DNA from: JAICIG01 sp035532215
Lineage (GTDB): Bacteria > Planctomycetota > Planctomycetia > Pirellulales > JAICIG01
Assembly (NCBI GenBank): GCA_035532215.1
Contig: DATKRK010000396.1
Span: 1 to 64,000, forward strand
DNA: 64,000 nucleotides
Reading direction: 5' to 3'
This document shows, one piece after another, positions 56,189 through 64,000 of this stretch. Every line of letters starts with the position of its first letter. Position 1 is the stretch's first letter. Under the pieces are notes generated by a model. It saw nothing but the letters and a program-made list of their open reading frames with translations. It did no database searches and was not told the DNA's origin. Both the position numbers and the translations under genes were made by a program.

Positions 56189-56580
56189 GACCGCGCCGTT
56201 CAGCGCTCGACGCGCTTGCTCGTTGAAGAAGGCCCTCGTTGAAGCAGGCCATGATGAACGCTTCGACGAACGCGCTCTTTCGTGCGCTGCGCGATGAACT
56301 CTTGCAACAAATTCAACGTTGAGATAGAGTACGAAGTGTTGTCGTCATCAAGCGCTTCGCTCGATGACGACGTAGACCTCGAGGTCGACGGCTGTGAGGT
56401 TTCCTTGGTGGAAACCGAAGCGGCGCTGGGAGTCGTTACCTCGAGGTTTTTTATTGATTCGCGGCGCGGCGCCGCGGGCGTAAGTAGAGGTTCGCTGCAA
56501 GACCAACCGCGCGAACCGATTCTTACGCCCCAACGCCCCTCGCTTGCGTTTTCGAGCTTACGTTTCGACGGCGAAGTTCC
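56189..56580. other. Intergenic region with a small hairpin, no gene
   Basis: A 392-bp gap after murD. It contains an exact GTCGTCATC/GATGACGAC hairpin (56341-56371), a GACCTCGAGGTC palindrome nearby, and repeated GTTGAAG words. Open frames across it have no coding signature. A terminator for murD may lie here, but no stem with a T tract is obvious. Confidence 0.5.
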
Positions 56581-56904
56581 ATGGCCAAGAAATCCGGGGG
56601 CCTCAATCCGTTCTACGTGCTGTTGGTGCTGATCGGCATCGCCTTCACCCTCACGGCATGCGCCTACGGCGTGATGGCCTTCAAAGTCGTGCGCACGAAA
56701 GAACAAGCCGCCGAGCAGCGCCAAGGCGCAGCGCTGTTGAGCTATCTGGACGAGCACGGCGCGATGCTGATGACCGTCGAACTGGCGCTGTTGGCGCTGT
56801 GTACTGCCGCCGCGATGACGACCGATCGGTATTGGATCCGCCGCGACGCGAAGCGCGCCGAGCAATCGCCCCACGAAGACGAGCAGCGGCCGCCGACCGA
56901 GTGA
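56581..56904 (+). CDS. Small membrane protein, unknown
   Basis: A 107-residue protein with two hydrophobic helices: FYVLLVLIGIAFTLTACAYGVMAF (about 11-34) and MLMTVELALLALCTAAAM (about 62-79). A charged loop (RTKEQAAEQRQG) separates them, and the C-terminal tail is acidic and hydrophilic. The ATG at 56581 follows a GAAG-rich stretch. No family is recognised. It probably sits in the cytoplasmic membrane. Small two-helix proteins of this kind are frequent in planctomycetes. Confidence 0.7.
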   Translation: MAKKSGGLNPFYVLLVLIGIAFTLTACAYGVMAFKVVRTKEQAAEQRQGAALLSYLDEHGAMLMTVELALLALCTAAAMTTDRYWIRRDAKRAEQSPHEDEQRPPTE

Positions 56905-56935
56905 ACGCTGCTTCAAAGACGTTCGCGTCCATACT

Positions 56936-57070
56936 TGGCGCCTCGTCAAGCCTGGGTTCATAGGTGAGGGTGTCTGGCGGCAGAGCGAAGCGATGCCCCA
57001 GCGAACTGGGGCTTCGCCTAGGCTCAGCCGCCAGCCACCTGACTGTCAAAATGGCTTTGAAGAGGCGCCA
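56936..57070. repeat. Nested palindromic repeat, copy 2 of 3
   Basis: Outer arms TGGCGCCTCGTCAA (56936-56949) and TTGAAGAGGCGCCA (57057-57070) match at 13 of 14 positions. The body is nearly identical to 43-175, with the exact hairpin core GCCCCAGCGAACTGGGGC. The outer arm differs from copy 1 beyond the CTCTTCAA core but is self-complementary in each copy, so the arms co-vary. Confidence 0.85.
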
Positions 57071-57142
57071 GCCGAAACGTCAGCGAGGTTCATCGGTCGT
57101 CCCGCCTCGCTGACGCTTCGGGTTTTTATGCGTTGTGCTTGC

Positions 57143-58513
57143 TCAAACCACCAGCTCATCCAGCGGCGAACGCCAAAACGGCAATCGCGGAAACAGCGCT
57201 CGCGCAATCTCCGCGGCGTGACGCGTCGAAGCGCGAAGGCGGCCGCAAGCTGCTGCTTCGCCGACGTCCAGATGTCCGAGCACCAAACGCGTGAACTCGG
57301 GCGCCGAGAGCCGCAAATAGCTGCGGCCGAGCTTGCCGCGCGCCAGCTTGACGCTGCGGCGCGAGACGACCAGGCGGCATTTCTCGCCCTCGAGCGAGAT
57401 CCCGAGTTCGCACGGCCGTTCGAGCCCGGTGTGGGCGGCGCGCGAGTGCAGTTCGCCGCAGAGCGATTGCAAAAAGCCCAGCGGGTCGAGCAGCTTGGCC
57501 ATGAAGACTTCGCCCTGATGGATTTCGCTGCGGCAGACGGCGCCGCCGGAACGCTCGAAGAGTTCGAGCAGTCGATGCCCCGGCGAAGCGTAGAGCGTGA
57601 TCGCGTGATCGTCGCGCTCGATGGCGTCGCCGCAGGCCCTGGCCAGCAACTGCTCTGCGGCCGAGGGATGAGCCGGGTCGGCCATCAGTTCGAGAATGCG
57701 ATCCTCCTGCGTAATCACGTACCCGACGATGGGCGCGCCGGAGAGGTCCAATTCGCAGCGACCGGGGCCGTCAAAGGCGACATAGATGTGATCGAAGCCC
57801 TTGCGGCTGACCAGCCAGCGCCAGTACGCTTCGCTGCGCTGGTAGGCGCCGAAGGCCTGCGACTGATTGCGCTCGTACAGCGCCATCAACGCCGGCAATT
57901 CCACTTGCCGCCAGGGGCGAATGTTCAGCGGCCGTTCGCAAGGCGGCAAGCCGGCCGCCGAAAGTTGCGCCAGCAAATCGCGGCTGCCGGCGCGCGCGTG
58001 GCTATGACGCCCGCACACGGCCCAACCAGCGCGGCGAAAGAAGTGCGGCAGCCGCGTGCTCAACAGCCCCAGCGCCGCGCCCCCCTCGACCATCACGCAA
58101 TCGGCCGCCCCTAGCAGTTGACTGCCGTAGCCGCAGCCGCGAAACTCCGGCAGCGTCGCCAGCCACGCCAGATGGGCGGCGGGCAGTTGCCGTCCGCCGA
58201 AGTAGGTCGTGCGCTCCGTCAAGTGCAGGTGCGAGACGATCTGCTCGCCGCGTTTGACCACCAGCCGATTTCGCGGTTCGTAAAACGGGTCGTCGAGCGA
58301 GGCGTGAAAGCCGTCGAGCGAGGGCGCGTGAAATACGGACAGCAACAAGCGATGAATCGCCGCGTGATCGCCCGCGCTCGAACCGACCACGCACGCCGGA
58401 TTCAGTTCGACCCGGTCGCCCTGAATCTCCCGATTGCCGGGCGAGGGCGCCCGGCCCTCCAGGCCGCGGAGTAAGACCGGGGCTGCATTCCACTGCGAAG
58501 CTGCTGAGCGCAT
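57143..58513 (-). CDS. GNAT-family acetyltransferase with C-terminal extension
   Basis: A 456-residue protein. An acetyl-CoA-binding motif (LAWLATLPEFRGCGYGSQLL) marks a first GNAT domain at about 95-160. A second, degenerate GNAT-like unit with GYVITQEDRILELM follows, then a C-terminal domain resembling the sterol-carrier-like tail of Eis-type acetyltransferases (CELGISLEGEKCRLVVSRR). ATG 58513 has AAGGGA nine bases upstream, yet residues about 18-26 (LEGRAPSPG) are encoded by a copy of an interspersed repeat. It is the last gene of a minus-strand run after the GT2 and BshC-like genes. The acetylated substrate is unknown. Confidence 0.8.
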   Translation of the reverse strand: MRSAASQWNAAPVLLRGLEGRAPSPGNREIQGDRVELNPACVVGSSAGDHAAIHRLLLSVFHAPSLDGFHASLDDPFYEPRNRLVVKRGEQIVSHLHLTERTTYFGGRQLPAAHLAWLATLPEFRGCGYGSQLLGAADCVMVEGGAALGLLSTRLPHFFRRAGWAVCGRHSHARAGSRDLLAQLSAAGLPPCERPLNIRPWRQVELPALMALYERNQSQAFGAYQRSEAYWRWLVSRKGFDHIYVAFDGPGRCELDLSGAPIVGYVITQEDRILELMADPAHPSAAEQLLARACGDAIERDDHAITLYASPGHRLLELFERSGGAVCRSEIHQGEVFMAKLLDPLGFLQSLCGELHSRAAHTGLERPCELGISLEGEKCRLVVSRRSVKLARGKLGRSYLRLSAPEFTRLVLGHLDVGEAAACGRLRASTRHAAEIARALFPRLPFWRSPLDELVV

Positions 58514-58566
58514 CAGCGTGAATCCCTTCAGCGTGTGGGAGCTAACGATCCGTCACCCTCAGTAGC

Positions 58567-60225
58567 CTAGGGCTTGGCAGCCCAAAACGCCAGCAAAAAA
58601 TCCGCTAAAGTTCGTTTTGGATACAGGCAAAAGGCGTACTCCCGCCAGGACAGCACCGACTCGGCTCGCGACCGGCGCGAGAGTCGCTCGCGATCCGCCT
58701 GAGCGCGCCGCCGCTCGGGCTCCAACGAACGAGCCAACGACTCGTTCGCGGCGCGGATCGCGCGGCAGCGCTCGCGCGCGTTGGCGGGCGTTTGCGGAGT
58801 TTCGATCCAGCGCCGCTTGGCGGCCATCGCTGCGGCGATCTCCGGGGCATTGGCCTCTGGCGCCAGGAATCGTTCGGGATGATAGTCGAACTCGCGCAGC
58901 CGCCGGTTCGTCTCGCGCAAGCCCTCGGCCGCCGATCCCGCGCGCTCGATCGGCAACAACATCGTGGCCGACAACACCATGAACGGCGGCGGTTCGAACC
59001 CAAAGAACCGCCGCACCAAGGCATCGGTCAGTTGGTCGTAAAGCCCGCCGCCGATGCCATGCACGAACAGATCGCCCAGAAACAAGCGGGCGAACATCGT
59101 CGTCGTCAAAGCCCGCGTGCGCAGGCAAATGCCGCGGCTTGGCAAATCGGCCAGTACGTCGACGGCGCGGCGGGCGTCGCCCTCGGGCGCGAGCGGCAGG
59201 CGAAACTCGATCTGCCCGCGGTCGCTGACGATCATTTCGTCGCCGCTGGCGCGAACGAACATGTGCCGGCGCTGCGGCCGATCGACCGTCCACAGCCAAA
59301 ACGGCGCTTCCAGCCAGTCGCGCTCGGCGGCCAGATCGGGCACCGGATGGTTGGCGCTGCGCAAGCGATATTGCCGGCGGTACTCGGCCAACGCATCGTT
59401 GTGGATTTCCTGAAATCGCGGCAACTGGGCCAGCAAATGCGCGACGAACCAATGAAAGGCGCCCAGCCGACAGACCTGGCTCTGCGGCAGTTCCAGCGTC
59501 TCCAGGCCCCAGTCGCCTTCGAGCTGATGCCGGGCCTGCGAAAGGCATTCGCCCAGGTTGCTCGTCTCGCGCGAGCGAGCGACGACGCGCGGCCAGAATT
59601 CGCCGATCAGCGGATCGGGCACGATTGTCGCCATCGCCTGCTGCGCCCGACGGCCGAAATCGGCGAACAACTCGCGATTGGCGAGCGCGCGATGCTCGTA
59701 GGGAATTTCCTCGGCCGGGTCGTCGAATGGCAGCACGGCGCGAACGGGATCGTCGAGCGTGCCGCTGGGCACGCGCAACGCCGCTTCCTTGAGCGTGTCG
59801 CTATCGATCACCAGGTTGACGGCCGCGGCCTGGCGCTCGCGCGCCAGCCGGGCCAAGGCGAAGTTTTTGAACCACACGCCGGGATGGAACAACTGCGGCT
59901 GATGACCGGCCAACAAGAGCGGCTCGCACTTGGCGGCTGCGACGTTGCGGTAGCTCGACGTATAACGCCGGGCCGCGGAGATCAGCTCGCAACGAGCCTC
60001 GGCGGCCAGCGACATCAGCGTGCGGCCTTGCACGTCGTAGTTCGATTCGCGGCGCAGCTTCGCTCCGGCGGCGATCAGTTCTTCCGCTTCGGCCAGCGGC
60101 GGCGCGATGATCGCCGCGCGATCCTCGGACGGCGCCTTCAACGCCGCGCCGGAAAACTCGCGGCGCTTGCCCGACAAGGAAGCCGAACCGGCGGACTCGA
60201 GCGAAGCCGAACCAGGCCCGCTCAT
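58567..60225 (-). CDS. BshC-like protein, candidate thiol-biosynthesis enzyme
   Basis: A 552-residue protein. LLLAGHQPQLFHPGVWFKNF near residue 95 and the region TTTMFARLFLGDLFVHGIGG leading to FFGFEPPPFMVLSATMLLP recall the nucleotide-binding-type fold of BshC, which adds cysteine in bacillithiol synthesis. Similarity is distant, so this is a tentative link. The N-terminal 70 residues are Ser/Ala/Glu-rich. The C-terminus contains helices rich in Glu/Arg. ATG 60225 overlaps the GT2 stop (ATGA), and the GNAT gene follows after 53 bp. The operon context, with a glycosyltransferase and an acetyltransferase, would suit a low-molecular-weight thiol or sugar conjugate pathway. Confidence 0.55.
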   Translation of the reverse strand: MSGPGSASLESAGSASLSGKRREFSGAALKAPSEDRAAIIAPPLAEAEELIAAGAKLRRESNYDVQGRTLMSLAAEARCELISAARRYTSSYRNVAAAKCEPLLLAGHQPQLFHPGVWFKNFALARLARERQAAAVNLVIDSDTLKEAALRVPSGTLDDPVRAVLPFDDPAEEIPYEHRALANRELFADFGRRAQQAMATIVPDPLIGEFWPRVVARSRETSNLGECLSQARHQLEGDWGLETLELPQSQVCRLGAFHWFVAHLLAQLPRFQEIHNDALAEYRRQYRLRSANHPVPDLAAERDWLEAPFWLWTVDRPQRRHMFVRASGDEMIVSDRGQIEFRLPLAPEGDARRAVDVLADLPSRGICLRTRALTTTMFARLFLGDLFVHGIGGGLYDQLTDALVRRFFGFEPPPFMVLSATMLLPIERAGSAAEGLRETNRRLREFDYHPERFLAPEANAPEIAAAMAAKRRWIETPQTPANARERCRAIRAANESLARSLEPERRRAQADRERLSRRSRAESVLSWREYAFCLYPKRTLADFLLAFWAAKP

Positions 60226-60968
60226 CCCGCGCACTCTCCGCAAGGCAGGCGGAGGTGCGGTCCCGGCCGTCGCTCGACGGCCGCGGCCGCGCGATCGAGC
60301 ACCTGATAGTAGTGATTCAGCCGCACCTGGGCGTCGTCCAACGAGCCGCCGAACGATCGCTTCTCGTCCAGATAAATCAGCGGCACCGGCAACTCGCGGA
60401 TTCTCAATCCCGCGTGCGCCGCTTGCACCCACAACTCCAGCGGCATGGCATAGCCCGTCTCGCTCAGGTGCAAGCGGGGAAGCGCGGCGACGCGATACGC
60501 CTTGAATCCGCAGAAGGCGTCCGTCAGATGCAGGCCCAGGCGGCGGTTGATCTCGGCGGTCAATTGCTCGTTGATCTTGCGGCGATCGGCCGGCGCCTGA
60601 CTGTCGCCCGGATAGACCTTGAGATAGCGGCTGCCGGAAACGATGTCCCAGCCGGCGCAGGCGGCGACGAAACGCGGGATCCGTTTGGGCTCGTGCTGGC
60701 CGTCGCAATCGATCGTCACCAGCACCTGGAAGTTTTCGCGCTGGGCGTATTCGAAGGCGGAACGCAACGCCGCCCCGTAACCCCGATTCGTCTCATGGGT
60801 CAGCCGGCGGACGCCCTTGAGCGACGCCAGCACGTCGGCCGTTCCGTCGGTCGAACCGTCGTCGACGACCAGCACTTCCGGGCTAGAGCGGCGGACCTCT
60901 CGGACCACGTCGGCTACGTGCCCGACCTCGTTATAAACGGGCAAAGCCGTCAAAATGCGGTGAGACAT
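60222..60968 (-). CDS. Family 2 glycosyltransferase (polyprenyl-phosphate type)
   Basis: A 248-residue inverting glycosyltransferase of the DPM1/GT2 type. The N-terminal strand is LTALPVYNEVGHVADVV, with the nucleotide-binding VLVVDDGSTDGTADVL, the ETNRGYGAAL loop and the metal-binding DCDGQHEP. There is no C-terminal membrane helix, so it is probably peripheral. It is the first gene of the GT2-BshC-like-GNAT run. ATG 60968 is chosen over an upstream ATG because the fold starts immediately; no ribosome site distinguishes them. Confidence 0.88.
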   Translation of the reverse strand: MSHRILTALPVYNEVGHVADVVREVRRSSPEVLVVDDGSTDGTADVLASLKGVRRLTHETNRGYGAALRSAFEYAQRENFQVLVTIDCDGQHEPKRIPRFVAACAGWDIVSGSRYLKVYPGDSQAPADRRKINEQLTAEINRRLGLHLTDAFCGFKAYRVAALPRLHLSETGYAMPLELWVQAAHAGLRIRELPVPLIYLDEKRSFGGSLDDAQVRLNHYYQVLDRAAAAVERRPGPHLRLPCGECAG

Positions 60969-61098
60969 GGCGCTACGTTCCGCGGGAAGTTGCTCTAGAA
61001 CCAAGCCATTCTAGGCGGCCCTTGCCCCAAGTCAACGCGCGAGCGGCGGCCCTGTGCCGGCAAGGACTTGCGCCTCTGGACAGTTCGTTCGCTTGGGC

Positions 61099-63705
61099 TC
61101 AAGGCTCGGCGAGGAATGCGTAGTTCAAGATCCGCCGCCGGCCGCCGATTTCCTCCGCCCGGATCGAGAGCCGCTGGCCCACCAGTTCGGCGCCGTCGGG
61201 CACGTGGTAGGTCTGCACGTCTTCGCCCGCGGCCAGTCGCAGCACTTGCGTTCGCATCCGCCGGCGGTTGGGAATGCCCAAATGGCAGCGAAAGCCGACC
61301 TCGTCGCCCGTGCGGTTGACCAGCCGTTGTTCGACTTCCAGTTCGCCCTGGCGATTGACGTGGCTGAAGATCTTGATGAACACGTCGCCCGCGCCCAGTT
61401 CGATCTGGCGGTCGACGTTGAACTGGTAGCGCCGATCGGACATCACGTCGAAGGCGAAACGCAGCGTCTGCCGCCCGCAGCTTGCCGTGGAAGGAAACGT
61501 GATCGACAGTTTCTGCCGCATCGCGGCTTCCGTCGGCAGCTTGATCTCGAACTTGTCGGGGTCGACGCGCCAACCGCCGACCGTGAGCATGCGCACCTGG
61601 CCGTTGGCCGAGTGTTCGAACGAATTCTTGAAGCTCAAGGTCAGCGAGTGCGGGGCCCCGAAAATGCTGGGCAACTGCGACTTGTCGAGTTCCACCGACA
61701 TCTGCCAGCGGGCCAGCGCTTCGTTGACGCCGAAAATGAACGTCGGCAGCGGACCGACGCGGATTCGTCGCCCGCCTTCGCTCGCTTCGGTTTCCAGTTC
61801 GCGCCCCCAGGCGTCGATCTGGCGGATGTCGTCGCCCAAGAAGATCAGCTCGCGGGCCGGCGCGTTGTTCCAAATCACCACGACCGTCTGCCCTCGGCGC
61901 GTGAAGACCCGGTTCTCGCTCCCTTCGGGCAAGTTCAAGCTGCCGACATATTCGGCGCCGGTCAATGCCAGAGCCGTGGTGCGCCAAGGCAATAGCAACT
62001 CGGTCGGCGCGCCGTCGAAATTCGCCAGTCCGCCGGGCCCCAGCGCCGACGAGAAGAAAATCTTCTCGGCCTCGTATTCCTTGGCGGCCACCATGCGGCG
62101 GATCAAATCCGCCGTGCGGGTTTCGACGTCGTATTCATCGACCGGCAGCGGCTCGAGCGAAACCCATTGCGGGGTCGTCGCGCCCGCGTTCGAGACATTC
62201 GGCGTCAGATAAGCCGCCAGCTCGTCGGCGGTCAGGCCGGGAACGGTCGAACGCGACAAGAAGCTCCACGGCGGGCGCCGCACCGACGGCGTCTCGTCGA
62301 GCCAGTTCCAGGGAACGCCCAAGTGGGCGTCCTGGCCGATGCGATCCAATTGCTGCTTGACGTGCGCGAGCGTGGCCACCGGATTGCTGAGACCCGAAAA
62401 GCTGGTGTCTTCGTCGCGGCCCAGTTGCCAGCGTTCGACCTTGAGCGACATGCGGGCCATCACCGGTTCGAGCGACGGATACCAGACCTCGGGAGGCTGC
62501 GCGAACAGGTCGGCCGCCAGGCCCATGTCGGAAAAGTTCAGCGCCCGTTTGGTCTCGGCCGGCGGGTCGAAGAGCATCCCCACCAGCTTGATGCCCTGCG
62601 AATTCAAGCGATCGGCCAGCCAGGTCAATTGCTCGACGCGATGCTGATCGCGGTGGTCGTACCACAGCGGAAACTTCAGCCAGTGGATTCCCGACTGCGC
62701 AGCCAGTTGCACCAGCGCCGGCAAGGAAAGCGAAGCTTCGCCGTTGGACAGCGTCCAACCGAACTCGCCGTGCTCGGCTCGCTTCGCAGGCGCGATCACG
62801 GCCAGCGACAATTGGCGCACGTGTACCAAGCCGCTGGCCCCGGACAGCGTGGCCCGAATGCGATAAAAGCCCGGCCTTTCCAGCGGCGCCCGCCAGGTCG
62901 CGGCCGCCACGTAGAACGGGCGCGATTCGCCTTTTCGATTCGCTCCCGAGGGCGGCTCGCGGACGATCTCCAGCGGCAATTCGGTTTCCAACTGCCGTTG
63001 GCCTAGCGCGTCGTCGACTTCGACGCGCACCACGGGGCGGTCGGTCGGACAACCCGAAACGCGGCACTCCAGCACGATCGGGTCGCCCGCCAGGTGCAAC
63101 AACCGCCCCTCGGCGGCCTCCAGCGTCATCCGCGGAATCTGCGCGAACCGCACGTCGTCGAACAGCGCCTGGCCGGTCAGATCGGCCGCTTCGCCGGGCT
63201 GCAGGTGGACGCCGATCACGGCGAACTTCGCCCCTTGGTGCGAGCAGCGCAGCGGTCCCAGGCGAATTTCGGTCCAGTCGCCGGCGCTTCGGTAGTGCGC
63301 CGATTCGAACGTCTCCAGCACGGTCTGCTTGTCGTCGAGGAAACGCACGCTGAAAAAGGCTTCGTCGTTGGTCAGCCCTGCGACTTTCAGCGAGGCTTCG
63401 AGCAGATAGTCGTCGCGCGAGTCGACGGCGATCGGCGGGCTATAGGCCGCCGCCGCGCCGCCGTCCAGATCGATCCGCAGGCACTGCCGCCCTTCGGGCG
63501 ACGTCTCTTGGCTCTGTTGCACCTCGACGTAGTGCGGAAAACCGGGCCCGCGCTGCCGGGTCCAGCCATCGGGCCAGCCGTCATAATCGCGGTCGGCGTC
63601 TTGCTCGAAGCCGCAATGATACAGTTCCTGCCCGTCGCGACCGCGATCTGAGGTGGCCATGCCGCTGGCGGCGGTTAAAATGAGCGTGCAGAAAAGCAGA
63701 TTCAT
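61099..63705 (-). CDS. Large exported protein, possible carbohydrate-active enzyme
   Basis: An 868-residue protein with a signal peptide (MNLLFCTLILTAASGMATS). Residues about 25-190 resemble a carbohydrate-binding module (GFEQDADRDYDGWPDGW, FAVIGVHLQPGE). A beta-rich region follows (about 200-310), then a TIM-barrel-like part with HWLKFPLWYDHRDQHRVEQL, KLVGMLFDPP and WQLGRDEDTSFSG (about 330-600). The last 250 residues are again beta-sandwich-like. No glycoside hydrolase family or catalytic pair can be named with certainty. It is 130 bp upstream of the GT2 gene in the same direction, so the two could be co-regulated. Confidence 0.72.
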   Translation of the reverse strand: MNLLFCTLILTAASGMATSDRGRDGQELYHCGFEQDADRDYDGWPDGWTRQRGPGFPHYVEVQQSQETSPEGRQCLRIDLDGGAAAAYSPPIAVDSRDDYLLEASLKVAGLTNDEAFFSVRFLDDKQTVLETFESAHYRSAGDWTEIRLGPLRCSHQGAKFAVIGVHLQPGEAADLTGQALFDDVRFAQIPRMTLEAAEGRLLHLAGDPIVLECRVSGCPTDRPVVRVEVDDALGQRQLETELPLEIVREPPSGANRKGESRPFYVAAATWRAPLERPGFYRIRATLSGASGLVHVRQLSLAVIAPAKRAEHGEFGWTLSNGEASLSLPALVQLAAQSGIHWLKFPLWYDHRDQHRVEQLTWLADRLNSQGIKLVGMLFDPPAETKRALNFSDMGLAADLFAQPPEVWYPSLEPVMARMSLKVERWQLGRDEDTSFSGLSNPVATLAHVKQQLDRIGQDAHLGVPWNWLDETPSVRRPPWSFLSRSTVPGLTADELAAYLTPNVSNAGATTPQWVSLEPLPVDEYDVETRTADLIRRMVAAKEYEAEKIFFSSALGPGGLANFDGAPTELLLPWRTTALALTGAEYVGSLNLPEGSENRVFTRRGQTVVVIWNNAPARELIFLGDDIRQIDAWGRELETEASEGGRRIRVGPLPTFIFGVNEALARWQMSVELDKSQLPSIFGAPHSLTLSFKNSFEHSANGQVRMLTVGGWRVDPDKFEIKLPTEAAMRQKLSITFPSTASCGRQTLRFAFDVMSDRRYQFNVDRQIELGAGDVFIKIFSHVNRQGELEVEQRLVNRTGDEVGFRCHLGIPNRRRMRTQVLRLAAGEDVQTYHVPDGAELVGQRLSIRAEEIGGRRRILNYAFLAEP

Positions 63706-63854
63706 CGGCGGACCGTCGGCGCGGGCGGGCTTGCGGAACGCTCGATTTCGACAACGTCCCAGATTGCTTTATCGGCGCCCTCGACTTATTTGTTCAATGA
63801 ACGCCGCCCGGCGCCCTGGCAACGCTGTACGGAAAGGCGCCGCCGACCCGCGGG

Positions 63855-63945
63855 GGTGGCTGGCGGCAGAGCGAAGCGATACGAGAGCGAACTGGGGCTT
63901 CGCCCAGGCTCAGCCCCACGCGCCCGACAATTCAGGCTTGAAAAC
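63855..63945. repeat. Nested palindromic repeat, decayed copy 3
   Basis: GGGTGGCTGGCGGCAGAGCG at the left matches copies 1 and 2, as does GAACTGGGGCTTCGCCCAGG. The right inner arm is damaged (CAGCCCCACGCGCCCGAC), and no outer arms can be aligned. It is probably an older insertion. Confidence 0.7.
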
Positions 63946-63971
63946 ACGTTAACAGAACTCAAGTTTCGCCC

Positions 63972-64000
63972 ATGCCGCCGCTAAAAATTGCCGTCGATCT
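63972..64000 (+). CDS. Partial gene at the right edge
   Basis: An ATG at 63972 opens MPPLKIAVDL before the window ends. The beginning resembles planctomycete sugar-phosphate isomerase/epimerase-type proteins (KIAVDL), but ten residues cannot establish this. No clear ribosome site is present. Confidence 0.3.

Overview
The window reads as a chromosomal segment of a high-GC planctomycete, most like Pirellulales. The evidence is a PSD1-type cytochrome c protein (DUF1549/DUF1553) next to a DUF1501 protein, two further complete DUF1501 genes, a sulfatase, Tat-exported Gfo/Idh/MocA oxidoreductases, a PQQ-like beta-propeller, a protein with a LEPR-like N-terminal motif, and B12-dependent ribonucleotide reductase. 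Gene density is moderate. Operons are short and many spacers are filled with interspersed palindromes. I saw no rRNA, tRNA or CRISPR array.

Layout. 0-4.1 kb: nrdJ with a strong terminator, preceded and followed by palindromic elements. 4.2-7.1 kb: a four-gene restriction island (C5 methyltransferase, PmeII-like nuclease, a 59-residue protein, Vsr). 7.2-11.4 kb: a minus-strand PSD1/DUF1501 pair. 11.4-13.1 kb: a gene-free block of duplicated repeats. 13.1-18.7 kb: enolase, an unknown exported protein, two small membrane proteins and ilvD. 18.9-23 kb: a membrane protein, an antitoxin/PIN pair, an ABHD14-like hydrolase, a small exported protein and a DinB-family remnant. 23-30.7 kb: PhoD-like phosphatase, sulfatase, exported sugar-binding-like protein, a second PIN pair and a gamma carbonic anhydrase. 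30.7-34.8 kb, minus strand: Gfo/Idh oxidoreductase, leucine-rich-repeat protein and membrane protein.

35-41.3 kb is the most unusual part. A 1,251-residue Ala/Gln/Asp-rich coiled-coil-like protein is followed by a membrane protein. Next come a decayed, internally deleted second copy of the large gene and a paralogue of the membrane protein. This cassette lies between two direct copies of the 3' end of a DUF1501 gene: an orphan fragment at 35.1 kb and the intact gene at 41.3 kb.

41.3-48.6 kb: DUF1501, a second oxidoreductase, and a second restriction-type operon (HTH regulator, Eco57I-like adenine methylase, PD-(D/E)XK nuclease) joined by ATGA overlaps. The nuclease gene carries a one-base frameshift in an A tract. 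48.6-53.6 kb: DUF1501, an N,N-dimethylformamidase-like protein and a PQQ propeller. 53.9-56.9 kb: SirB1-like protein, MurD and a small membrane protein. 57.1-63.7 kb: a minus-strand run of a large exported protein, a GT2 glycosyltransferase, a BshC-like protein and a GNAT acetyltransferase. A partial gene enters the right edge.

Overall, housekeeping genes (nrdJ, eno, ilvD, murD) are mixed with exported catabolic proteins typical of planctomycetes, two separate DNA-modification systems, two PIN-domain pairs and at least six families of interspersed palindromic repeats, some inserted into one another.
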